Source of the DNA: Anaerocolumna cellulosilytica
GTDB lineage: Bacteria > Bacillota > Clostridia > Lachnospirales > Lachnospiraceae
Assembly: GCF_014218335.1 (NCBI RefSeq)
Contig: NZ_AP023367.1
Coordinates: forward strand, 325,001-389,000
Reading direction: 5' to 3'
DNA: 64,000 nt
Below the pieces are notes generated by a model. That model was not told the origin of the DNA, ran no database searches, and saw nothing but the letters and a program-made list of their open reading frames with translations. The position numbers were made by a program, and so were the translations under genes. Below, piece after piece: positions 7,933-15,663 of the stretch (within the stretch, counting starts at the first letter, position 1; every line of letters starts with the position of its first letter).

Positions 7933-8946
7933 TTATTTAAAAGCCATACGGGCAAAGTTATAGAAACCAAGGTACCATACATTAAAGTCATGTCCGCCGC
8001 CCTGAATTGCCTGCCAGGTTAAATTGTTACCGTAAGTTAATTTATTCGTTAGAGAAGTAATTCCGTTTGTAGCACCCGTAGCACTGGCCCAAGCAATGCC
8101 GTCAGAAGTGCCGCACATATTGTAGAAGGTATTAATATTATAATTGCTAAAATTATTGTTTATAGTATTTGCTATCCTTGAGGCATTATAGGTAGTAGGA
8201 GCAGCAGAGAAAGCACCGAAATTGCTTATAAGATCAAGGGATTCGCAGATACCAATATTAATTGTCTGCATACCGCCCATGGATAGGCCGGCCATTGCTC
8301 TATGCCCTCTGGCTGCGGTTTTGTCATAATAGTTAGGGTTATAATTTGCATAAGTAGAAAAATTCTTATCAATATAGGGAATTAAATCATTCCTAAGCTC
8401 CTGTCCAAATTTGTAAAAGGAATTATGGTCAGAGGAGGTATTGGCATAATTTTTACTGGAACGCCCATTAGGAGTTACAATAATAAAAGGATCAATATCT
8501 TTATAATATATTAGGTTATCCATAATAATTTTGACAGTAGAGGAATCGTTAAACATACCCCATTCCCGTTCATTCCCGCCAATACCATGCATCAGGTAAA
8601 GTACATTGTATTTTTGATTACTGTTATAACCATACGGGAGATAGACATAGGCAGGTTTGGTTATCTGTGAATTATTTCCGAAGTAATCATAAGTGGTATA
8701 GTTGATTTGTCGGATTGTACCGGCATTATTCGTTCGCTTTGTGGTGTACTTGGTTGGTATGGAATAGCTGACGGCCGCTGCCAAGATATCTTGTGAGGCG
8801 GTTTCATAATTCCCGGATTCTATTTCTGCAGCAGAAGCTTCTACATAACCACAGGCGGCAAGCAAAATTAACATAAGTAAACTTAATAGCATAGAAAATG
8901 TTCTCTTCATAATCATATTTTGTTGGATGCATATCTCCTTATGCAT
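7933..8946 (-). CDS. CE1-family esterase lipoprotein (feruloyl/acetylxylan esterase type)
   Basis: This 337-residue protein has a lipoprotein signal whose hydrophobic core ends in the lipobox LAAC near residue 32, so it should be anchored on the outer face of the membrane. The rest is an alpha/beta hydrolase of the esterase D / CE1 type: an oxyanion region YLMHGIGG, nucleophile elbow GLSMGG, acid region CGTSDG, and catalytic His in GGGHDFNVW. Such enzymes remove feruloyl or acetyl groups from xylan, which fits the GH30 glucuronoxylanase 3 kb away. ATG 8946 is 7 nt after AAAGGGG. The exact ester substrate cannot be read from sequence. Confidence 0.88.
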   Translation of the reverse strand: MHKEICIQQNMIMKRTFSMLLSLLMLILLAACGYVEASAAEIESGNYETASQDILAAAVSYSIPTKYTTKRTNNAGTIRQINYTTYDYFGNNSQITKPAYVYLPYGYNSNQKYNVLYLMHGIGGNEREWGMFNDSSTVKIIMDNLIYYKDIDPFIIVTPNGRSSKNYANTSSDHNSFYKFGQELRNDLIPYIDKNFSTYANYNPNYYDKTAARGHRAMAGLSMGGMQTINIGICESLDLISNFGAFSAAPTTYNASRIANTINNNFSNYNINTFYNMCGTSDGIAWASATGATNGITSLTNKLTYGNNLTWQAIQGGGHDFNVWYLGFYNFARMAFK

Positions 8947-9482
8947 CCATACACCCCTTTCTTCTCATAGATGATTAATTATTGATACTAACATTGCAAT
9001 AATTCTACAAATCCTCCTTCTTTTCAGATTTTTGTAAACTCCAAGTGTGTTCTTTGGCAGGCATCACTTAGTAATGCTCTCCTTTTTTATGTTATTCCTA
9101 CACATCACCCCGCTTTGTTAAAAAAGTACTCTGTTAGTAGTTACCTTTATATTAATCCGAAGAATAATATAAACAATTTATATCAATTTGTACGTATGAT
9201 TTATAATTAAGAGAGAAAATGTACATACAACTATAAAGACAGATTAACATATATTCCCAATAAAGGGAAGAGGGATTTTTAAAAATCCCTCCAAACGGAT
9301 GTGGATGCATCTGCCTGGAGGGTTCTAATCTCTGAGTATTCTCAATTTTAATGACGGCGTCTATCAAATAACGAAATCACTTTAACTGTCAATTTCAAGT
9401 TATTAACCAAATTATTCATACCGAATATGAATTCTACCTAAAAAAGGCATGTCCGAAAATGGCTAGATAACTTTAAAGAATA
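8947..9482. other. Intergenic region with inverted repeats, no gene seen
   Basis: No coding region is supported. The stretch holds an 18-bp palindrome and overlapping hairpin (9272-9322, listed separately) and AT-rich sequence. A short minus-strand open frame at 9152-9367 overlaps the hairpin and has no ribosome site. Confidence 0.5.
9272..9322 (-). repeat. Palindrome and CCTCC/GGAGG hairpin related to the one at 4164
   Basis: GGGATTTTT/AAAAATCCC is an 18-bp perfect palindrome (9272-9289) joined to a hairpin CCCTCCA ... TGGAGGG (9287-9322). On the minus strand the hairpin reads as a terminator followed by ATTTTTAAAAA. Its inside (GATGCA ... CATC-GTTT-GGAGG) resembles the mutS2-like terminator at 4164-4202. 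Confidence 0.5.
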
Positions 9483-9547
9483 TGATATAATAAATAGAAA
9501 TTATACAAGGAGGCGAAAGGTTGAATAAAAGATATTCAACCTCTTGA
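9483..9547 (+). promoter_or_regulatory. Extended -10 promoter and short hairpin-forming leader ORF of the ada-alkA operon
   Basis: TGATATAAT (9483-9491) is an extended -10 with a poor -35. Downstream AAGGAGG (9508-9514) precedes TTG at 9521, opening an eight-codon ORF (LNKRYSTS, stop at 9547). Most of that ORF is a perfect 9-bp hairpin GGTTGAATA/TATTCAACC. The next real start (9585) has its own ribosome site, so this is a possible leader or simply a folded 5' end. Confidence 0.4.
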
Positions 9548-9584
9548 TTTGTACGCGGCCAAAGGTCGCAGATGGGAGCTGATT

Positions 9585-11045
9585 ATGATAGCAAACGATA
9601 CTGGTCTGTATGCCGCATTTGTAGCAAAAGATACACGGTTTGACGGACGCTTCTTTGTAGGGATATCCTCCACCGGGATTTACTGTCGTCCCGTATGTCG
9701 GGCGCGGCAACCGAAAGCTGAAAACTGCACCTTCTATTCTAGTGCAGCGGAAGCTGAATTAGCAGGATACCGCCCTTGCCTTTTGTGTAGGCCGGAACTT
9801 GCACCTGGCACCGCCATAACTGACGCTACTACTGTATTGGCTCATAAGGCAGCAAGAATGCTTGAGAAAAATTGCGGGACGGGACAGGGGCTAGATGAAC
9901 TTGCGGGACAGCTTGGTTGCACGGATAGGCATTTACGTCGTGTGTTCACATCAGAATACAATGTATCTCCGGTACAGTATCTACAGACATGCCGCTTACT
10001 TCTTGCTAAAAATTTACTTACAGATACGAATTTAAATATCATTGATGTTGCTATGTCGGCAGGCTTTGGAAGTTTAAGACGCTTTAATGATTTGTTCAAA
10101 AAGCATTATAATCTTACACCAACATTAGTAAGAAAGCAGAGTGCAGCAGGAAAGAAAAAGGATAGTAATATTACGTTAGCATTAGGCTATCGTCCTCCTT
10201 ATTGTTGGGAAGAGATGCTGCGCTTCCTTGCCGGACGAGCAATAACAGGAATTGAAGTGGTAAAAGATGGTGAATATATGCGTACAGTTCATTTGCAAAA
10301 TACGGAAGGAAAGCATGTGTATGGTTGGGTACGGGTGGGGCATAAGCCGGGAAAGAATGTATTGAGCGTAACCGTGAGCGAAGCTTTGTTATCTGTACTT
10401 CCGCAAGTATTGGCACGGATACGTCACTTATTTGACTTATATTGCAATCCGGACGCAGTGTATGAAACACTTCAGGTAATGAATCACATTCGCCCGAATC
10501 TTTGTGTTTTGGGAACTCGTGTGCCGGGGTGCTTCAACGCCTTTGAAATGGCAGTACGGGCTGTACTTGGACAGCAAATTACCGTTAAAGCAGCGAGTAC
10601 ATTGGCTGCAAGAATTGTTAAAACCTACGGTACGCCGGTGCTTACAGGTATTGAAGGATTAACCCACATTTTCCCCTCTCCTGAAGCTATATTAGCTCTG
10701 GATGGTTCAATTGAAAATCATTTTGGACCGTTAGGTGTTATCGCAGCCCGTTCAAGAACGATTTATGAACTGGCACGGACAATCGTGCAGGGTGAAATTG
10801 ATTTTGACCTTTGTGCCCAACCGGAGGAGGAAATAAAGAAGCTGATGACGATTCATGGTATTGGAAGCTGGACAGCACAATATATTGCAATGCGTGCTAT
10901 GGAATGGCCTGACGCTTTTCTTGAAACAGACGCGGGCATCAAAAAAGCATTACTACTATTTACTTCAAAAGAGTTATTGAAACTAGCCGAAGGCTGGCGT
11001 CCATGGCGCAGTTATGCCACCGTTAATCTTTGGAATTCATTATAA
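9585..11045 (+). CDS. Ada-AlkA fusion: methylphosphotriester sensor, AraC domain and DNA-3-methyladenine glycosylase
   Basis: ATG 9585 (MIANDTGLYAAF) is 6 nt after GGGAG and is preferred to the upstream TTG at 9549; the product has 486 residues. The N-terminus holds the Ada zinc domain with the four-cysteine pattern (YCRPVC about 28-33, CLLC about 62-65), whose first Cys accepts methyl groups from DNA phosphotriesters. An AraC-type double HTH follows at about 85-190. The C-terminal 280 residues are AlkA-like, with the helix-hairpin-helix HGIGSWTAQYIAMRA and catalytic Asp in ETDAGIKK. It likely senses alkylation damage, activates its own operon and excises alkylated bases. The methyltransferase gene follows after 11 bp. 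Confidence 0.93.
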   Translation: MIANDTGLYAAFVAKDTRFDGRFFVGISSTGIYCRPVCRARQPKAENCTFYSSAAEAELAGYRPCLLCRPELAPGTAITDATTVLAHKAARMLEKNCGTGQGLDELAGQLGCTDRHLRRVFTSEYNVSPVQYLQTCRLLLAKNLLTDTNLNIIDVAMSAGFGSLRRFNDLFKKHYNLTPTLVRKQSAAGKKKDSNITLALGYRPPYCWEEMLRFLAGRAITGIEVVKDGEYMRTVHLQNTEGKHVYGWVRVGHKPGKNVLSVTVSEALLSVLPQVLARIRHLFDLYCNPDAVYETLQVMNHIRPNLCVLGTRVPGCFNAFEMAVRAVLGQQITVKAASTLAARIVKTYGTPVLTGIEGLTHIFPSPEAILALDGSIENHFGPLGVIAARSRTIYELARTIVQGEIDFDLCAQPEEEIKKLMTIHGIGSWTAQYIAMRAMEWPDAFLETDAGIKKALLLFTSKELLKLAEGWRPWRSYATVNLWNSL

Positions 11046-11056
11046 GGAGGCGCAAT

Positions 11057-11587
11057 ATGTATTATTCAACAATGTACCTGTCACCCTTAGGGCGAATTAC
11101 ACTTGCATGTGAGGGTAATAATCTCGTTGGTGTATGGAACGAAGGTCAAAAGTATCATGGTGCAGGCATATCCGGGCAAATGATTGAAAAGGATGATATA
11201 CCAGTATTTGACTTGGCTAAAAAATGGCTGGATAGATATTTTGCAGGTGAAAAGCCCGCTATTACCGAATTGCCGCTGGCTCCAATTGGAGGAGAATTCC
11301 GTCAAAATGTATGGGCAATCTTGTGTGATATACCATACGGAGAGGTTATTACTTATGGAGACATCGCAAAGAAGATGGCGGCAAAAATGAACAAGGCCAG
11401 CATGTCAAGTCAAGCGGTAGGCGGAGCAGTTGGTCACAATCCTATTTCTATCATTATTCCCTGCCACCGGGTTGTAGGCTCAAATGGCAGTTTGACAGGG
11501 TACGCAGGAGGCATTTGTACAAAAATGAAGTTGCTTGAACTAGAGGGTGTTGATATGTCCTGCTTGTATATGCCCCAAATAATATAG
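11057..11587 (+). CDS. ogt: Methylated-DNA-protein cysteine methyltransferase
   Basis: ATG 11057 follows AAGGAGG by 7 nt, so an upstream in-frame ATG at 11030 inside the previous gene is rejected. The product has 176 residues, with the acceptor-cysteine motif IPCHRVV and the downstream GYAGG loop. It repairs O6-alkylguanine by suicidal transfer to that Cys. It is cotranscribed with the Ada-AlkA fusion, which lacks this domain; together they cover the functions of Ada, AlkA and Ogt. Confidence 0.94.
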   Translation: MYYSTMYLSPLGRITLACEGNNLVGVWNEGQKYHGAGISGQMIEKDDIPVFDLAKKWLDRYFAGEKPAITELPLAPIGGEFRQNVWAILCDIPYGEVITYGDIAKKMAAKMNKASMSSQAVGGAVGHNPISIIIPCHRVVGSNGSLTGYAGGICTKMKLLELEGVDMSCLYMPQII

Positions 11588-12173
11588 AGAATCGTAATAT
11601 TATTACAAGAAATCTGTGTAATGAATTATTGGAATAGGATTTTAATTAGCATATAAATACTATTATAATTCGATTATTTAGAAGGACGGACATAAGGATA
11701 AGTCAATTGTTTGCTATAATTACAACATATAAAACCTAAAATATATAGGAATGGGACATTGCTTTATAGTGTAAAAAAGAATTTTAATTCAATTATATGC
11801 AAGTATGTATCATTGAAGCATACATCAGAAATCGATATAATTATGGTAAAAAAAGGAATTGCCAATTCGGGCCATACTTTTCTGGTATTCACTAGTTTTA
11901 CCGGACAAGGTGATATAAACAGGTATTTAGTTTAGTATTACATAGGGCTGACTTTTAGCCTGTAATACGGTAGGAAGGAGAGTAGCGGATTGTATAAAGG
12001 CTGTAATGAGGAAATGATAGTTTCTGGAATTGCAGAGATTGGGGGATTACAATTTTTTAATGAGGGGGATGATAAAGGTCGATTAATTTTGAGAAATGAA
12101 ACGGATATACGCACATGAGGGTAATGTTTTAGACTAGAAACAATAAGTATTATAAATAATAAGGAGGTCAACA
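11588..12173. other. 586-bp intergenic region upstream of the GH30 gene
   Basis: No convincing gene. A hairpin with arms GTATTACA/TGTAATAC and an inner GGCT/AGCC lies at about 11932-11967. A plus-strand frame ending at 12118 could encode about 40 residues from a TTG, but it shows no recognisable domain. The 3' end carries AAGGAGG for the GH30 start. Confidence 0.4.
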
Positions 12174-13844
12174 ATGAATATAAAATTTAAAAAGTTAATT
12201 AGTTTTATGTTAGCATGTGTTATTATGCTGTCTTTTGTCTTAGTGGTGCCGGAACCTGCCGGTGTGTTTGCTGCCAGCGATGTTACTGTTAATTTATCAG
12301 GGGAAAAACAAGTGATTCGCGGTTTTGGAGGGATAAACCACCCGGCCTGGATAGGTGATTTAACAGCTGCTCAAAGACAGACTGCATTTGGTAATGGAAA
12401 TAACCAGTTGGGTTTTTCTGTCTTGAGAATCTATGTGGACGAAAATCGGAATAATTGGTACAGAGAATTAGATACAGCAAAAAGTGCTATTGCACAGGGC
12501 GCAATTGTGTTTGCTTCACCCTGGAATCCTCCAAGTAGTATGATAGAAACCTTTAACCACAATGGAAATACATCGGCAAAACGGCTTCGCTATGATAAAT
12601 ATGCTGCCTATGCACAGCATCTGAATGATTTCGTTACCTATATGAAGAACAACGGAGTGGATTTGTATGCGATATCTGTCCAAAATGAACCGGATTATGC
12701 TCATGACTGGACTTGGTGGACACCTCAGGAAATACTTAACTTTATGAAATATAATGCAGGCTCCATTAATTGCAGAGTAATCGCTCCGGAGTCATTTCAA
12801 TATTTGAAAAACATATCAGATCCTATTTTAAATGATTCCCAGGCTCTTGCCAATATGGACATATTAGGTGCCCATCTATATGGTACACCGGTTAGTAATT
12901 TCTCTTATCCTCTTTTCGAGCAAAAAGGAGCAGGAAAAGAACTTTGGATGACAGAAGTATATTATCCCAACAGCAGCAGTTCAGCAGATTTGTGGCCAGA
13001 AGCACTGGAAGTTTCTTATCATATGCATAGCGCTATGGTTGAGGGAAATTTCCAGGCATATGTATGGTGGTATATAAGAAGAAATTACGGCCCTATGAAA
13101 GAAGACGGTACCATTAGTAAGAGGGGATATAATATGGCTCACTTCTCCAAATTTATCCGTCCAGGATATGTAAGAGTCGATGCAACAAAGAACCCTAATA
13201 CCAATGTTTATACATCCGCATATAAAGGTGATGGTAAAGTGGTGATTGTGGCAATCAACAAAGGTACTTCAGCCGTAAGTCAGAATTTTGTATTGCAGAA
13301 TGGAACTGCCGCCTCCTTATCTTCCTTTATAACAGACCGCAGCAGGAATCTGGCGACCGGATCAACAGTTAATGCATCAAATGGTTCTTTTACGGCTCAG
13401 CTTCCTGCTCAAAGTGTTACAACTTTTGTAGGTACATTGGGCAGCAGCACCGGCAGTGGCACCACCTATGAAGCAGAGACAGATACAACCCTGACTAATG
13501 CGGTTGTAGAGACTGTCAATGCAGGCTATACAGGCAGCGGATATGTCAACTTTAATGCTTCTACCGATGCGGCCGTTCAGTGGAACAATATTTACTGTGC
13601 GGTTACCGGTACTAAGAATATTAGAATTCGTTATGCATTGGCATCCGGAACCAGAAATCTTGATGTTTACGCCAATGGAACGAAAGTAGCCAGCAATGTC
13701 GACTTTTCCTCAACAGGCAGCTGGACAAACTGGAGTGAAAAAACAATTCAGGTATCCTTAAACAGCGGAACGAATACTTTAAAGTTTGTAACGACTGGTA
13801 CAGAAGGACCAAATATAGATAATATAAATGTTACGGCTCAATAA
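12174..13844 (+). CDS. xynC: Secreted GH30 glucuronoxylanase with C-terminal CBM6
   Basis: This 556-residue protein has a signal peptide cleaved after a VFA-A region (about residue 33). The GH30 subfamily-8-like barrel has acid/base Glu172 (VQNEPDY) and nucleophile Glu261 (MTEVYYP). The WWYIRRNYGPM segment and the side beta-domain are typical of XynC. After a Ser/Gly/Thr linker (about 420-430), a CBM6-type beta-sandwich begins at YEAE and ends at NIDNINVT. The enzyme should cleave xylan next to glucuronosyl branches outside the cell. ATG 12174 follows AAGGAGG. It is monocistronic, with a strong terminator at 13887-13926. Its likely partner is the CE1 esterase at 7933-8946. Confidence 0.93.
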   Translation: MNIKFKKLISFMLACVIMLSFVLVVPEPAGVFAASDVTVNLSGEKQVIRGFGGINHPAWIGDLTAAQRQTAFGNGNNQLGFSVLRIYVDENRNNWYRELDTAKSAIAQGAIVFASPWNPPSSMIETFNHNGNTSAKRLRYDKYAAYAQHLNDFVTYMKNNGVDLYAISVQNEPDYAHDWTWWTPQEILNFMKYNAGSINCRVIAPESFQYLKNISDPILNDSQALANMDILGAHLYGTPVSNFSYPLFEQKGAGKELWMTEVYYPNSSSSADLWPEALEVSYHMHSAMVEGNFQAYVWWYIRRNYGPMKEDGTISKRGYNMAHFSKFIRPGYVRVDATKNPNTNVYTSAYKGDGKVVIVAINKGTSAVSQNFVLQNGTAASLSSFITDRSRNLATGSTVNASNGSFTAQLPAQSVTTFVGTLGSSTGSGTTYEAETDTTLTNAVVETVNAGYTGSGYVNFNASTDAAVQWNNIYCAVTGTKNIRIRYALASGTRNLDVYANGTKVASNVDFSSTGSWTNWSEKTIQVSLNSGTNTLKFVTTGTEGPNIDNINVTAQ

Positions 13845-13886
13845 CTGAATACAATATAACGCATAATTCCTTTTTAATAAAATATG

Positions 13887-13938
13887 CCCCTTTCATTTCA
13901 CTATATCCAGGTGAATATGAAAGGGGTATATATATTTT
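13887..13938. terminator. Terminator between GH30 gene and convergent PucR gene
   Basis: CCCCTTTCAT-TTCAC pairs with GTGAA-T-ATGAAAGGGG (about 15 bp, one bulge), followed by TATATATATTTT on the plus strand. Confidence 0.7.
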
Positions 13939-13976
13939 GGATAAACATGATAGGCAGAAACAAATTCATAAAAGGG

Positions 13977-15482
13977 TTACTCATTATACCGGTTTATGAG
14001 AAAAGAAAGCCGGAGCAGGAAAAGTGTATTAATGTCTGAAAGGTCAATACAGCATAGGTCGGTGATTCGATTTAAACGGTAGACAAGGGAATTTCTATGG
14101 ATATAGAGATTTTCTGAAGTTAATTTAATGTTACATCCCTTTTCAATGAAGACAAACAAGGTCTTATAAAGCTGGGAACGATTTTCCTGGTCGTACTGAT
14201 TAAGTACTGTCAGAGCAGGATGACAATACCTTCCTAATTTATCAGGATTCTTTACCTCAGATAATAAATCGTAAATCTGATACGCTTGATAAAGATATAA
14301 CAATTCTTCCGAATCTAATTTATGCCCCAATTCTAATGCCGCATTCGCTTGTTCATAATGGGTTACAAAGTTCTCCATGCAGGAAAAAGAATTACTGATT
14401 CCAATTCGTAAATGTTCCTTTTTGGAAAAGTACTTTAAAAATTCCAGTAACTCAAACCCCATAGGAGTATCGTCTTTTGAAGGAATAACTGCTACAATAC
14501 CGTTATTGTGATAAGTGACATGGGTGCCTGGAATCTGTAGTTTCAGGTTCTTGCATATAAAATTTTTGAAGAATGGTTGTCCGGGATATATTGCAGGACG
14601 AATAAATAAAACCTGCATATTTGAAGGAAATTTAAGGGCCGCCAGTCTTGGCATGATATCTTTCGCAGGTGCTCCAATGAGCATGTCATATAATATTTTA
14701 TAATAGAGGCTGTTTTTCTCAAATAAGTCTGACGTATAGTACGAAATGGTGTAGCTGATAACGTGGCTTATGGTACTTAGCATTTCAAAATGGGACGGTT
14801 GAAAATCGTTCTCCCCTTCAATCATCAATAGAAATCCAATCTGGGTTTGATTATGAAATACTTTACTGCTTAACTTTCGGTATGGAGACTTGGTGCAGGT
14901 GACTTCAATGGCGGCTGTTGTCTGGGCAGCATTTCGTATGGATTTTAATTCTTTTACTGCATTGATAAATTCGTAGCAGCAGTACCCCTGCTTTGTATTC
15001 TCTAACCAAAGAGGATCGAGGACAGGGACAGAGGTCGAAGCTGTAATAATTTTAAAGTTCATATCACAGAATAATAAAGAATTTCCAAGCCTTACAGAGG
15101 CAGCATCGATAACGGTATCAATGTTGTGTGTTTTATCCGCGAGAGCGGTAAGTTCCTCAAAAGTCCCTTTATGAGTCGTTTCAAGTAATGTTTTTGCATC
15201 GTTAAATACACTAAATAAAAGGTCTTCTGTTACCAGCGCTATATTACCATTAGCGGGTATGGGAAGCGCAGCAGTATTTGTGCGTGCAATTATACATTGA
15301 GATGGAACAAAACCTGCATTTATTAATTGTTTATCATAACCAAAGTAAAGTGTAGTTCGAATGGTAGTATCATGCTTGTTGTCAATCAAAGCAACATTCT
15401 GTATATCTAAATTTTCCCCTTGTGACAGTATGTCAATGGGATATTCTTCTGAGATTTTTTCTACCAACGTTGTAAATGTCAT
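13977..15482 (-). CDS. PucR/CdaR-family transcriptional regulator
   Basis: This 501-residue protein has an N-terminal sensory region, a central region resembling the CdaR/GGDEF-like segment (about 270-400), and a C-terminal PucR HTH (LTSENLYIHRNSLVYRLNRI, about 455-475). Members respond to catabolic substrates and usually control a neighbouring operon. This one is transcribed divergently from the oxidoreductase-decarboxylase fusion with 180 bp between them, so it probably activates that operon. ATG 15482 follows GGGGG by about 4-6 nt. The effector is unknown. Confidence 0.85.
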   Translation of the reverse strand: MTFTTLVEKISEEYPIDILSQGENLDIQNVALIDNKHDTTIRTTLYFGYDKQLINAGFVPSQCIIARTNTAALPIPANGNIALVTEDLLFSVFNDAKTLLETTHKGTFEELTALADKTHNIDTVIDAASVRLGNSLLFCDMNFKIITASTSVPVLDPLWLENTKQGYCCYEFINAVKELKSIRNAAQTTAAIEVTCTKSPYRKLSSKVFHNQTQIGFLLMIEGENDFQPSHFEMLSTISHVISYTISYYTSDLFEKNSLYYKILYDMLIGAPAKDIMPRLAALKFPSNMQVLFIRPAIYPGQPFFKNFICKNLKLQIPGTHVTYHNNGIVAVIPSKDDTPMGFELLEFLKYFSKKEHLRIGISNSFSCMENFVTHYEQANAALELGHKLDSEELLYLYQAYQIYDLLSEVKNPDKLGRYCHPALTVLNQYDQENRSQLYKTLFVFIEKGCNIKLTSENLYIHRNSLVYRLNRITDLCCIDLSDINTLFLLRLSFLINRYNE

Positions 15483-15663
15483 AGGGCCCCCAATCCAGAA
15501 TTAATTTGCAATATGAGTTTACTATAGTGCATCATGAACAAATTGTCAAATTTTTATCATTCATGGTACACGTTGTTAAATTGCTGGTTTTCACGTATTC
15601 TTATTGCATTATAAATTTATTATTTATGAAATGCTTTTTATATGAATTTAGCAGGAGGTACAG

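Noticed and set aside
9152-9367. 71-codon minus-strand ORF downstream of the CE1 gene start
   Set aside because: It spans a perfect palindrome and hairpin, has no ribosome site and no domain.
11938-12174. 78-codon minus-strand ORF before the GH30 gene
   Set aside because: No ribosome site; composition is like the non-coding surroundings and it overlaps the GH30 promoter region.
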